From positions 16,573,201 through 16,637,200 of the forward strand of contig CM037469.1 of assembly GCA_021014325.1 (NCBI GenBank): a stretch of DNA of 64,000 bases, read 5' to 3'. Positions 26,201 to 41,200 of this stretch are shown one piece after another. The DNA comes from Plazaster borealis (lineage: Eukaryota; Echinodermata; Asteroidea; Forcipulatida; Labidiasteridae). The first letter of the stretch is position 1. The number at the start of each line of letters is the position of its first letter. The notes under the pieces are model-generated. The model did not search any database. It was not told the DNA's origin and saw nothing but the letters and a program-made list of their open reading frames with translations. The translations under genes and the position numbers were made by a program.

Positions 26201-29200
26201 CACCTGGAATCTTTGCTTGTGAGCATTTTTTGTTCACGAAAAGCAAACGTAACCTTTTTGTGGAATCAGCTGTATGATGCTTGGCTAAGGTGACATAAGT
26301 AGTTGTGAATGAAGATTCATTTTGGTACTCAGAAAAGAAAGGTTGGATGAAATTGCTTTGATTAGAAACATGGACAGACCTACCTGTCATCGTGCTTGCG
26401 ATAAATTGTAACTTGGTAGTCTTCAATACCAGACTCAGGATCAGAGAATCCCTGCCACTGAGCTGACACTGTGGCTGATTTAGAAGAAAATTCGAGGTCC
26501 GTTGGGCCTTGGAGGAGGCCGTCATAAACGCTTCCTTGGACTGGTGGAGTTAGATCAACAATCACTGGCAAAATACGGGAGTAACATTTCAATTTCCAAA
26601 ATGAAAGTCAAGTGATGATTAAGTGATAGCAATTTGGTAGTGTCAGGCGACGAAAAGCTCTAAATATTTCACCTTTATGTATTTTTTTTTAAGTAAGGGG
26701 AGGAGTTGTCCTTTTACTTTTTGAGTAAGGGGAGAAGTTTTCCTTTTCAATTATTTGAATTTTTATAGGGGTCGCTCTGTCGACAACATAGTTAAAACAA
26801 TTGCATTGTTCAGGCATGATTAATGAAATATTAAAAATATAGCACTGGTTGGTTTCAAAGGGTATAACATGAGGGATTATCCGAATTAGCATTAGGATAA
26901 ACGCAGTGTGTAAAATTACCTCCATTTGATGAAGCCGAAACATTCAACTTGTCATAACCACCGTGGAATGCAACAAGCGTTGAGTAGTAGGTCTCGCCGT
27001 GCTGGAGGGTCACATACCCGGAGCAGGCACCATGCTCTCGGCGAGACACTTTGACAAAGTTCACAACGTTGCTTGACAACGGTTTGGTTCCAACGGCCCA
27101 CAGGTACGAGGAAATACCAGATTCTGGATCAAACCAGTTGTACCAGTTTCCACAAATCTTTTAAAGAAGTGAACGCATTGGATTAGTAGATAGATGAAAC
27201 AATGTTGAATATTTTTTTAACACTAAATCTGTTCTCGGCTGTAGATAATGAATCTTGAGATACAATTACGGACTTGACGACAATTAATAACAAACTGAAA
27301 CATTGTGTGGAAAGTTTTCATTTAAAAAAATACTACATGCCACAATTAATTTCATTGTTGTCACACTTTTAAAAGAACATTTATATATTGATGTCGTGGG
27401 AAGAATTCCTATATAAAACATTAAAACGAAGAACAGAAGGAATTTGATGAAATTCCTTCTTTTACCTCATTCCTATCTTTAGTGAACACAAGATCTCGGC
27501 CAGCATAGCGTCCATCGAATAAGTCTCCAGCAATTGGTGGAGTGTCATCGACCATTAATGGTTCATCAGCATGCTCTACAGTTCGAAGGTGAACTACAGA
27601 GGAAAAAAATATAAATACAAAGGGGAATGATTGAACGTGAACTTGATTGATAAAGGAGAAATCCCAGTCAACCCCGTGATCATCTCCAATATCAACACAG
27701 CAATGTCAATTAATAAAAACAAATTGTATCGGGATGCAAATTTAACATCTACTACATTGATGCGGCACCCATTGCTAAAATATAGGATTCGAGCTGCCTC
27801 TAGCTCGGGGCAATCTCGGTGGTCTAGTGGTATAGACATCTGCTCTAGAATTGCAAAGTTCGTGGGTTCGAATCTCACCTGAGTAGTATGCCTTTGGATT
27901 TTTTCTCACGGGACTTGGGAAAAGACAGTGCTTTGCACACATCGGTTTAAGGTTAAAACCAAACAATCTGCTTTATCAATGATTTGTCAATAGTGACACC
28001 TTAACCTAAATACAACATTTTCCTTCGCACGTTTGATGAATTTAAAATTATAATAAATGTGTACCATTATTGACAGCTCTGACGATCAGCCAGCATGGTA
28101 TGCCATTAGGAATCTTGAAGTTGATGAAAAGTTGTTGACTAACTGAGAGGGCTTCCCAGTCATGCAGAGATATATCCCTCGGTGTCCTTCCGGCTGCGAC
28201 ATAGTACTCAGACAGGTGGGATTCTGGATCCCTGTAAATCATTCAATATTGTGTTTTATTACTTGATATTTGAAATAAAAAGACGCAAGGTGATCCTTCT
28301 CATGTTGTTTTGTCAACGTTGGTGTGGAAAATGGCTACACGGCAGTTTTATCACAGTATGAATGGCTTCTGACTGGCACCCCGAACAAAGATATTGACAA
28401 AATATGGAGACCGCCAACATTTGGCTCAGATGGCTCAGTTAATCCGGATGTCGTTGGTTCAAGTTCCGGCAAGTCAAACATTTGTTTTTAACCCCAATTT
28501 AATATCATAAAACATGATGTAGATTGTCGTTCTTGTTTGTCGCTTCTGATTTTGACAAAATAGGGAGACTGCAAACATAGGGCTAGACAGCTCAGTTTGT
28601 AGAGCGCCGGCAGTTCATCTAGAGGTCATAGGTTCAAATCACGCTCTAGTATTTTTTTCTTTGTTCAACCCCAATTTAATATAAACGAATTACTTGTTTG
28701 TCGAAAAAGCTGTGTTACAGGGGTAATTTTTAGTTTTAGTTTGAAATGGTGAGAAATGTAAACTAAATCAGCTCACTTTGAGCAACTTTGTTTCAGAATA
28801 TTTGTCAGTGCAATTGTTTAATCCCATCTCGTATGTACGTTATGTCTTCGATTGAACACCACATCAAGTTAGAATTTACTGTCAATTGTTGGTTAAACAC
28901 ATACTCACCCTGCCTTCACTTGCAATCCAATTCTACCAATAGAGGAGTCATAAGTGATGTTATCAATGCTGTAAATTATGGGCGGAGTGTTATCAATGAT
29001 GAGGGGGGTGCTGTGACATACAGTCAACGCCATTGGGCCGCCAAACTCCACCTTATTCAGAGCACGCACGCTGATAAAATAGGCACCATCTAAGGTAAAT
29101 ACAAAATAGACAGATATGAACCCAGAGGTATATTTGCGAGATTTCTCTTTAATAATGCAATCTTCCCATTCAGCGGACTGGTGTTCCTATCTTCAGAAGG

Positions 29201-32200
29201 GTACAAATATTTTTTTTTTCGAAGAAAAATTCGAACATTTAAGGTGAGTCTTATCTTTATTTTTGCTGATTTGAATAGTTGCCACCAAATTTTAACAATG
29301 TTTCTCACTTTGGCAAAAAACAAAAACAAGGAAACTATCACAGACTTTTTTCTTCCCTTCCTCAGTTTGGTTAAATGTATATGAAACAAAAATAATACGG
29401 CATGACCCTAAGGTACCAATGACTGTGAGGTAACAATGTTATATTGAAAAGACTCCGAAGATACTCTTTGTAGTACCTTCAAATAATCGGAGCCAAAAGA
29501 ATTTTGCTTACGTAACCGTAAACCTTCTCCTGTATGACAAATTGAATGAACACGACAGAAATAACGAAAGTTTCTATGCGAAAAGTATCTTTACTCAGCA
29601 ATATGAAATAACCCTTTCCTTTCAATGACACTCCGAATTAAAAATGTCTCGCCAACATTATTTCAGGAGTTTTCCAGTCACATGTACAAAGGATGCATGT
29701 GATAAACAAAAGTTCAATAAATCATTCGAATATGTGTGGGACTTGCTGGGTCTATTTCAATATGAAGACAGGAAGAACATTGATATTTCCGTATTGATTA
29801 TACACAGCACAGAAGGTTTCTGGTGACCATCGTGTTGTAACCGCTTTTAAATTTTTACTCGACGTTTCGACAAGTGTTCTCTGGTCGTGCTAGCTAATAA
29901 GAATACAGGTAAATTTTTACCTGGAAGGCTGACGTTGACAATCCGTCCCTGATGGTGCCACTGTGATTCATCAAACAGGTGTGCATGAGGATCTATATGC
30001 ATGCTGACGTCATCGTCACACACGCTGGAACCAATGGACCAGGTGTAGCCATGGATACCGGTCTCGTTATCATGGATACCATCCCAGTTTGCTGAAAAAA
30101 CAAAACACTTACTATCACAACTTCTGCTACAAAGCAATAGTTTACAATCTGGAGAAAGTGATAGAGCAATCTCGACTGTTAAGTACATTTCTTCTTTTAA
30201 TTTTGTTCAAAAGGAGGAAGGATTAGGAATTAGTTATTATTATTTGGTTAGGTTTACCTGCCATAAAGGTATTGCCTCTTGTATACAGCATGTCCATCAT
30301 TTCCTCATGACCATTGAATACAGTCATTGAACCAGACCCATCGGTAATATACCTAATTTAAAAAAAAACATCAGACGTATAGAATTTGTTTACAATTTTA
30401 ATATCAAAACAAAAACATGGCGCGATGAAAAACCTTTATCTTTGGTTTTGCTCCGTTTTTTATTGTGTTTCTTCTCATATCAGTGAATAAATGCACGTTA
30501 GATGAATTGTTTAGATGTTCAAACGAAAGTGTTATTTTGTTTTATTGGCCCATGGGTCAGAAACCCATTAAAGCTCCTCACAAACTCTTCTAAAATGGTT
30601 TCAATAGACACAGAAAGGTTCACTGAATCCCCAGAACCCCCTAAAAAGGCCAAAAAAATCCATGTGTGCATTGGCAGCCGAAAAAAAAATGCTACCCAAA
30701 TCCAACTTGTTTTGGGGTTTTTTGCACTGCTTGGCCTACCCTGGCATACCCTGGCCTACCCTGGCCTACCCTGGCCTACCCGACCACTTACAATAAACAT
30801 CTGGTCGTCTTGTTTCGGCCTGATGTCTCAAACCACAAAGCCAGTGACAGGATGATTGATTGCCTGACAATAGCAGCGACAAGATCAATGACCTTGTAGG
30901 GTGTATCATATGTCAAGGTGTATACAATTCCCATGGGGCTTCTATGGGGCTTTGAAGTTAAAGGTGACTGTATAGGTCGATGACTCATCCCAAGCAAAAT
31001 CTGCTGTTACAGTGTTATGGGGCTATTCAATTAAGGATCTTGTGAAATTTCAAGCCCCAGCCCGCACTGATGGAAGAGTCTAGATGGGCGGACCAGATGA
31101 AGGACTAGTCTGTGATGGGAGGACTAGATGAACAAGAGAGGTTATATGGCTTACCTATGATTATCAAAAGGTGTATCCTCAATACATCGTCTCTCCCATT
31201 CATCAGGAGTAAATTGAACACACGGCTCATGTACAACCTCATCCCTTGATGCATTGACGATCAAACCAGGGTCTGGGGTTGTAAAGTCTGCCATGATACC
31301 CACAGATGACACGATATTCTCATACGCCACAAAGTTCAGGAGCTCTATGTTGAAGTAGTAGATGTTGTTGTGATCGAGCAAGAGGGACTCATGGTTAAAC
31401 TCTACAGCGTGGCCGACACCAAGACGCTCGAAATGATTGAATTTACCAAACTTGATTCAAAATGCAAAACAGAAGAAACAAAGTTAGAAACAACACTATG
31501 TTTACAAGGTGCGTTTACTTTTTAATTTGCAGCCTTCACTCTGAATCCGTTAAGTCCCATGTACCTATTTGACCAAAATTTAAAACATTTTCCGGTTTTT
31601 TTCCACTTTATCTTCGAACTTGATTTGTAATCTTGTTTTATTGTTGTTTGCTTTTCAAAAAAATTGTATTAGTTTTTCATACTTTAGTCGGAAATAAATG
31701 TGATACATCGCATCAAAATTATATAACAATTGTATGAACAGAAACCTCATGAACTTCGACCCCATGACCCTCGATCTCTTCAAGAAGTTCACATGTCTTG
31801 GAATCGTAGTCATAGTTGATACTCAGACACTTTGTCTCGGGGAGGGCGAGGCAGTCACGAGCACAGAAGTTTGGATTATTATGGATGATACTGGACGATG
31901 GTGTAGACATGAGGCGTCCTTTCTTTGCTGTTGTGAAATAGTGGAAGTCATCGACTGTAACAAATTAATGAAAAAAATCAATTGAACGAAATCTTTGTTT
32001 TATAATCAGTCTACTTTTTTCCTGTCTTGCTGTGACCACAACTTCCCAAGCTCACGAAACTTTTAGTTGACTGCTTAAATATTAGATTTCCTGAAACAAT
32101 CGAACCAATAGTTACATATTAGGTCACCTGAGACCAATAAGTTCCAGCTGCTTTTGAGCTTATCTGCTTAACAAGCTTGGAGGTTGGCAATTTCCAAGGA

Positions 32201-35200
32201 CAAACGTTAAAATGAGTGTGAACGATTTTGCAAATGTGTGTATTTGTCAAGAGAAAGTGAAATATTTTCAATGGTTACTTGCGGTTCCAAGGTGTTCTCG
32301 CTCTGTGAGGTTTATCTTGTGCCAGGGTATGATCTGATCCCCCCAGATCCCGGGTCCAAGCCCAACCCCTTCTTTCTGCGTCAAAATGATCGAGTCATCA
32401 TAGACCACTGCTGAGGCACGAAGGATGTGTGGATGACTGGTTGAAATGAAGTCAGGAGTAATACGACCCGTTGGGAGGGTGATGTCATAGGTCGGCAGTT
32501 TGCAGGTGGCGGTTGAGGTACTTCCGCCATTATTCATGGCGTAAACGGTGAAGTGAAGTGGATGACCACTGAGTAGAATCTGTGGCCAAAACAGAGTTCA
32601 AAAATTGTCCAGATATCCTTAAGGTGTCAGTTTAGGTCAATTGGGTATTATTTCAATCCTAGAGGCTTTTAATGTTGTCAATTAGAGAATAGATAATTTA
32701 TCGCCATAAAACAGTGATTGGCTGTTGTAGAGCGCTGTGTAATCAGTGTTTTCAAGGTCACGTGGAGAAACATTCACAGCTGCAAAACAATCTTTGGTAT
32801 GCAGCCTTTCTAACACCCCAAAACAGATGTCTCAGACCCCTCTTGAGTTAGCCTAGAGATAAGATACAAACTGTAATCTTTAAATTGTTGGCAGAAGGTT
32901 CACTGATATGAACCCCAAATGAACCAAGACTTGGTTGTTGTTACCAAGGCATCATCACCTGTGAAATGATGGCTGATGGTCCTCCATACTCTGTCTTGGG
33001 GAGTACGTCGTTACCCCCAGGTACCGTCCCAACTTGATAGAAAAACGTCACTAGGCTCTTGTCATCAGCAGCGACCACTTCAAGTTGAAAGGCGGGCTCT
33101 GTGTAGTCTAGACCGGGCACCTGCTCAATGCTGCAATGGGTGGTTTGTTCTGCAATATTTAGGAGCGAGGATGACGCCTCCTTCGGGAAAACATTTTTAA
33201 TTCTTATTTAAAATTTAGCGTTGTTCCAAAATATAATTTAGGTCGTCCTAATAAAAGATTTGACCTACTAATGAATTATTGGTAAACTTAAAACACCATT
33301 TAAAATACGTCACGTTTGTTTACTGCATTGTTCAAGTGCTGTAACTGGGTCGTGCATTTCTGACAGTTGAGCAGAGACACAATGGTTTCCCATTCTTCGG
33401 CAAAGGGGTACCCAAACTGTGACGTCATAAGTACTCAGCTCTAATGTTTGAGAAACCAGGACTAGAGGAAAATCTAAGAGAAAATGCGATTTCTGAACCA
33501 GGTCATCAAGATTTTAACCAAAATTATACGAATGATATTGAAGTTATATAATCGCTGTTAGTCGTATTATGTTGCTCAATGCATTTTGTTATGTAAATTA
33601 ATAAATTATGTTCTACGTTGTTTTTAATTAGTTAATATTTGGTGTGTCTTAGCCAAGCGGTTAAGAGCACCGGACTCAAGCTCTGGTGTTTCTGATCAGC
33701 AAAGTATGGGCTCGAGTCCCGGTCCTTGAGCAAGATATATTTTACCATAATTGCTTTGTCCCTCGGATGGGATATTAAGCCGTAGGTCCCCTACACTAGG
33801 ATTGGTAGTGCACAAAAAGAACCCAGACCCCTTATCGTGGAAGGGTAAGGGTTAACGCCGGTGTTTTGGGTAAACACACTTGTTTAAAGGTTTGCGAGCT
33901 ACAGTGGTTTCATTGTGAGGCATCCTTGGTTTCATTACCAGAAATATACAATAATAATAATAATAGTAGTAGAAGCTGTTAGTGGTAACTTCAAGAGACA
34001 CACCCACACACACCCACTTTTACACACACCTAAAACTTTAACTGTTATTCTAACCTAAAACACAACATTAACAAACTGTTTTAATTTGGCTCACGATAGG
34101 AAAACACAATCAGTTGACTTGCGATAGTAAAGTCGTTCAGAAGAAATGTTATATCCTAAGATGCTTAGAAAAAAAGAGATATTTTGTTGAACCGGGAGTT
34201 GGTTCAAGTTTACGGACTTACCACAGGTGTAGAGTAAGCCACAAATTCTGGCGGAGACTCATCAGGGTCCTGGATGTGAGTATCGAATATGTTTGTATGG
34301 ATGGCGTCGACTTGATAGCGCCACAGATCCCTCTTGTACAGCGTCTTCCTTCCGAAGAAAGGGATCTCCAGTGTGACTTTACCTGTCAGTCGAATTATCA
34401 AGGGGATCATCTTTATGTCCATCTTGATTCTGAAGATCAAAGAAAAAGACTTAGAGATTATAAAGACAAAGACATAGACATTCAGAGCTTTGAATATTTT
34501 ACATTAAGAGCATATACCCCAATGTTGTCAGAGGAATGTACCAGAGTTTTTACTTGGGAAGGATCAACTGGGATATTATCTCAACACCTCATAACCCAGA
34601 AGTAAATAGATATCTGCAGGGGTTGATGCGTGAATGAAGTAAGCAACCTCTGCGCATATTTGGTTACCGGTGATGCAAACTCCAAAGAAGTAGACATGTT
34701 GTCAGCAATGGTCTAGGGCCCGATGAAAAAGATTTATATTTTGTGGTGTGTAGCAATGGTAGTGGGTACAAAAACCTGAATCTATAAACCTGAATCTATA
34801 AATCACAAAGATATTACCCAACATCCAGTGGGAATTTAGCAAAGAGTAGTTCTGCGACTGAAGGAAAGCTTGTGTGCAGGACGTCTGCCTTCAGTTCCAG
34901 CTCGGCATACAATATGAAGCCGACTGAAACGCGTGCAGAAGCGTAGCAACCAACCATTGGGGTTATACCACCCTGTAGATATATACACAAAGGTTATTAC
35001 AGCTCTTTGCTAAAATCGTATTGTTTTTACTTATGTTGTGTTTTAATGAATCACAGCATTAATTTTGTTTGTATAAAGGCTTACTATTTTTTTTATTTTT
35101 TTTTTTAAGTGCTCCTTGCCTAAAGGACTCCTAAGAGTGTGGCATCTTTGATATAAAAGGTGTGACCATTATCCCTACTGATCATTAAAACAATTGCTAC

Positions 35201-38200
35201 TGAACATTAAAACAATTACCTTGGCTTTCATTGACACAAGGGCCAGAGACACAGGTATCTTCATGTCGAAAAACCCACCAGCCTCAATAACTGTAAAAGG
35301 CAATTCTCTCTCATTTGTAAATATCAGTGAAATACAAAATGTCATTAAACAGCACACATTTAACAGCCGTGGTCACTTTTGTCTGTGATAATTGTTTGTT
35401 TATTTCAGCCCCTCTGTTGAAACCCTTTTATGATCCCGTCTCCTCCTACAGGAGTCACTTAAGTTATGTATTCATTTGTTTTTCCCAAGTTGCAATGCCC
35501 AGACGAGATAAACTTCCTCGATTTTCTAGACAGGACCATGCGACATATCTATTAAATGGGGTCAGTTACAAGGGTTGCGGTTTCTTATGGGCTGTGGAAA
35601 AACTCACAACCAGATATCCAGCGTACAAAATCTGATACAAGTCTTATCATCGGGGTTAACAGAGCCCACACACATCCAACCCTTTCATAAAGTGGAACCC
35701 TTCCACCATGCGTTTATTGTATCGTTACCGTTGATATCAGGCAGGAACTATGAGCAGCTCTGGTCAGCAACCCACACCCACCCAACACCAATTAAACGTC
35801 ACTGTGACCATCAGATAGAGGACACGTACAATATTTGTTTGATTATTTTGGGGTAGACGGAACTCAGTAAAGTACAGCAAAAAACATGCTTAGATAACAA
35901 CCAATCTTAAAACCCAGGATATGGGTTTTTTGTAAGGAGAAAGGGTTGCAAGGGAAAAAGTACTTTTTGAGGAACGGATACTTACTAAATTTTACATAGA
36001 TGAATCCACCAAGTGAAGTTCCCCATTGAAGTTGAAAAAAAACTGCTTCCCTCCTTGGAAATTGTATTACTCTGCTCAGAACGATGTCAAACTGCTGGAA
36101 TTGATCTCCTGCATTGCCATTAACAAAGACGTCGATGAACTCGCTGACCTTTTGACAACATTGTTAAACAAACATTACAATTCTCAAATAATACTAAAAC
36201 ATTAAAATTAACATTGTATTTAGGGTATCTGAGCTATGAAGATATTGTTATTCTAAAAAAAATTATTGTTATTTTGTTTAGCAACAAATTGAGATTAAGA
36301 ATAATACGAATATTACTTACAAAGGTTCGGAAAAGAGACCGCAGGTCTTTCATGAGTTGGACGACAGTAAAAGGGTCGATGTTTTGCAGATCAAGCATTG
36401 CCTCTAGCTCCCCAATCGTCATGTTTGCAATCCGATTACAAAGAGCTTCAAGACCTTTCACTTTAAACAATTGGAGAGAAAAGAAAATGTAACTAGAGCT
36501 TTAGTGTTTGTTGGAACAAACACTAGGTGTTCGGCTATCTTTGGGGTCAGTGCTTTGTTTATGTGTGAGCTATATCATTGAATCGATGAACAAATTGTTG
36601 ATAGCTTTGGGAATATCAAGGAAAACAAAGGGTTAATCTTCTATGATTATATGCGTTAGTTTAAACAGGGAATAAATGCAACTCACAATATGAGTTTTCA
36701 AAAATAGTAATAATCGTTTGTTAAGCCAAATTAGGAAAACCGATGACGTCATTATGACGTTAGATAAGTTCTTATCGAGACATTGGTATTTAAGTATGTG
36801 ATTAAAATGTTAAGTGAAAAACTAAACTATTGTTACTATACAAAGTGTTTTCAGCAAAAGAGTACATTATTTAATTTATTAGAATAAATTATTAGGGTAA
36901 ATTGTCCTTTTCATGCAGAGCATCATTTTTTGAATTCCCTTTCATCTTGGTTGCATATCTTCAAACGATCCGTTGAATTACTTACAAGTACAGCCATGTA
37001 AGCTATTTACTGAAGTTTATTTATTTTTCAATGAATATTCATTTTGATTCTTTATGAATTAATAAATCCAACTATGCTAATCATGTTGACATTATTAATT
37101 TACAATTATTAGAAGTTTTCATCAGGGTTTCAAATACAGTGAGTTGGATACTCATGAAGTATCGGTGCATGAAACATTGATTGTTCAAAACATATGCACT
37201 GATGATGATGTCATTAAAATAAGTCCAGCATAGTATGAGCTATCGGTTGCATTTTTTTTTTGTTTAAATAGCTTGCTTGATTTTTAGACATTGATTTTCA
37301 TTCATACAGAACGGTAGGTTAAATTTAGAATATTGAGAGACACTTGTTTTGGATAGTTATGAAAGACAAAGGCAAGTCATGAAGACGGCAAGTCTAAGCC
37401 TCTCGTGAATTTTGAGTAATAACGTAACGAGTTGAGTATATTCTTCCTCTATGGTGCATCATACACTCAGCAAGGAAATAAGGATGGAACACAACAACGG
37501 GTGTGAAAACTTTCACTGCAGACCATTCAGGTACTGGATGTGCTGTACTCTGACGAAGAAAAAACAATTATAAAGAAAGTGTGACTCAAGGTTAATTAAG
37601 TTGGGCTGAAACTGTTTAAATAATTTATATTCAATACCTAAAACATTTCATCATAATATTATAAAACTAATAACTTATTGAATTTATATTGTGCTCTCCC
37701 AAGGACCAGTCTGATGGAGGGCGCATAAAAATACAAAATATCAGAGTAAGGAAATTACGCAAGAAAAAGCTTGTGGAAGGTGCACAAACTGTTTTTGAAG
37801 TGAACCCCTTCCTTCCTTAGTTTTAAAAACGTCACCATTGTCACCACTTGATGATTAACGGTAAACTTTATAACATAACTGTGCATTAAATGAAGAATCA
37901 TTGAAAGGCAATTATGCTTACCGTTTTATTCACCGTGTCTCACTACACAGGCACCGCCGTCAAATGACGGTCTGAAATGCCCTTCTATTCACGAGCCGAT
38001 GTTATGCCCCGTTTTACGGTGTGTGATTAAAACATAACCAATGTCTGTCTTTTTCTGCTTGCATTTTCTCACATAATTAAAAGTCATAGGAATCACTGAA
38101 GCAGGTGACCATCTCAGTTAAACTTCGTCTTCGATTCCGTTTTCACCATTGAGCCACCAAAAGGGCGAATAGGGGAACAATTTGACGCTGAACATGGCAC

Positions 38201-41200
38201 AGGTTGAGCGGAATTCAATTCTGCAGTGCTATTGCGCCATTGATAAGCTTGCGTTATAGTGCGTTGAACTGCGACACGTCAAAACTTGCACGGAAATCAT
38301 GCCACTACAGCGCACGTAGGCTTTGGACCTCGTGATCAATGGAGCGGAACGTGCTTCCGAGGGCTATTACTAACGAAATGTTCAACTTACATTTTGAGCC
38401 GTAGGTCAAGGTCAAACGGGGTCACTCTTTGTGTAGCGTTTGTTGAGTTTTAAAAGACCTGTCCGATGATGTATAGACTGGTGTAATCCATTTGGTAGTT
38501 ATCGAGTTATGATTTTTGAAATATTAAACTTTGATTTTCTGTAATTCGACACCTGACGACGTAATCATTACGTCACAACTTACTCGGCATCTCCTAGTTA
38601 TACTCTTACTACATGCAAAGTTTCAAGTTCATCAAAGGTTTGCAACTATGCGTTTGCTTGCGGACAAACGACTATCAGAAGAAAAAGAAGAACTAAAAAA
38701 AAAAAAAAAAAAAACCGAACAATAACAAAGAGTTGTTCGGGCTTAATGCCCGAACACCTAATTACCAATTTGTATTAAACATTTCGTTCTTGCCGCTTAT
38801 CAACGCTAGTTCACTACAAAAAAAATAATATCAAGATCCAGAAGCCGAATGTCAGCAAAAATGCATCAAAACCAGTTAATAACGAATATATTCAATATTT
38901 AAGGTCCACATAAGTAGATTAAAAAGAATGAAAAGCGTACATGTTAAACCACCGCCGATGATCACATCCCCCTGCCATGCGCCTGAGTCGGCTCCAGGAG
39001 TCAGGCTGAGGTCAAACAAACTGGCTCCTCCTGCCGTACACAAACATAAATAAAAAACAATCAATTAACATGGAATTAATTAATGTGAGCTTAAAACTGA
39101 TTTATACTGTTGGGTAATATCATGTGATAACATTCAATCTAATTATTTTGTATTAATATTTTATTTTACCAGACGTTACTGCGATGGATACATCTCTCCT
39201 TGTTCTTAATGGAACAGGTGTCCTGTCCTCGTTACCAAATATAAAGGTACCCAAAGCTCGACGACTTTCGGTGCCAGATCCAGCCATCCCTGGTGTAAAC
39301 AAAAATAAAGTACAGGAACAAACCCGCAACAAATGTATCACATCTTTTGTAGATTATCAGAAAAGTTAATGCCAGAATAGCTGTCGCCCAAAATGGTATA
39401 TGAAAGACAAAGGGCCCTCTGAGAAAGCTTTTTTGTTTTTGGTTTTTTGAAAGGGGTTCAACAAGGTTTTACCATCAAAACAAACAACACAACATTTCCA
39501 ATCTTGCCGACAATCGAAAATTTAGTGTCAAAAGATTCTGACATAAATTGTACGAAGATTTCAGTGCTAAAGTACTATTGCAACACTCCTTTGGGTTGTT
39601 TGAATCCCAAACACCCTGTAACTTACAACTTAACTTCAACTATATACATAATTGTGTATGCCCCTACAGTGTATTTACCCATAGTCCTGCATATGTAATC
39701 AGAAAAAATCATAAACTCACTTGGCTGTACATCCTTTTCTGGCTGAAGTCTCGTCATGATATTCTCTTCTGAGGGAAGAATTCGCGAATCTGACTGAAGA
39801 ACTCTCCTGAAATATTCAAGAGCCTTATCAGCTGAGTTGGTGGTAAATTCTTCCATGTTGCTTTCATCCTCTTCCGAGTCATTGGTCCTATGGTAAAAAA
39901 ATAGGCATAAACTTATTGCTCAGTTTGATATACTTTGACACCTTTGTAAAGGATGTGGCATCTCAACATATTCTTGGGCTTGTTACATGAAACTTAGAAA
40001 TGTAACCAACGAAAACTGATACCCAAAATTGTCGACAATGAGCTAAAAACTCAAATTTACAATACTGATTTCTCCAGGTTTAGAAACACAGTCGCTATTC
40101 TGACTTGTATGTTGACGACAAATTTAGGTTGTTATTTGATTTTGACGCGTTTCGTTAAGATTCATTCTTATGTTTAGTGAGTTGATCGCCTTGTCACATA
40201 AACTAATTGAGTGCACTCAAGCAGTGACTGGGAGTAGTTGTGACATTATGGACATCCAATTCGAACAGCCACAACCACTTATAAGTCAGGCTTTCAAGCA
40301 TTACCACATCGCTTATCAAACGCTCATGATCTATTTTGTCATCTTGAACGGTATGAGCGTTTACATGTGCTGTGGTAAGGCTTGACAGCCTTATAATAAG
40401 TGACGGTGGCTAGTCAAATCCAGTGAAATGGAAGGACAAGGTTTATTTTATAATCTTTCTTAGCCACGGCCATTACAAAGACACTTTGAACGTACAGGTC
40501 GTCCACGCTTCTTCTCTTCCTCCTGCTACTGCTTCCTTCCTGGCCACATTGTGAAGCAGAGAACATAGTGTCTTGTAGAATCACAATAGGATCAGTACAT
40601 CTCCCCTGCCAGCACACGGTGAGGTCGAGGTCAACATCATAGACGGACTCATGGGGGCGCTCTATATTGTATCTAGAAAAAAGGGAAAATGCTAATACAA
40701 TGTTGGGTGATTTGGAAGTATTAGTATAAACAACAAAGACAAAAACAACAACAGCAACTTAACACTTTATTACGGTACTTTTGCTTTCGGGAAAGCTTAC
40801 CTGAATTTCACGTTACCAATGCGTTTCTCCTGGGAATGTGCTAAAAATTCAAATAAAGCAAAGCAACAAACAAGTTAGATTCTTTCAGCAATTAGAACAG
40901 TAGGCTACATCACCGTATGCTAATCGGAGCGTGTGGTTTATATGATATACTAACTGTATTTTCGTCTTTAAAGGACATCTTTGACTCCCTTTAACAACCG
41001 CCCTGAACCTTTTGGGCATCCATCTTGTTACTGTTATAATAGTAAAACACAAATACTCAAAACGAGGCTGGAAAGAAACACTCGGTCGGTGTAATGCGTC
41101 AGTTGACGGTGATTTGAAATAATAAGGCGGTCTCCGAATGAATGGTTTCGTCATTGGCTATGTCCAGTGTGGCAGGAGATTATGTCCCCCGGAGATTCTG

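Noticed and set aside
34114..34605. 163-residue open frame on the plus strand
   Set aside because: It runs antisense over exon 34222-34429, whose minus-strand reading has proper splice sites and phase. No family resemblance on the plus strand.
36461..38940. Boundary between two genes
   Set aside because: A long intron, but phase is kept (1 to 2 nt), there is no stop or start signal and the peptide continues naturally; kept as one gene with the caveat noted.
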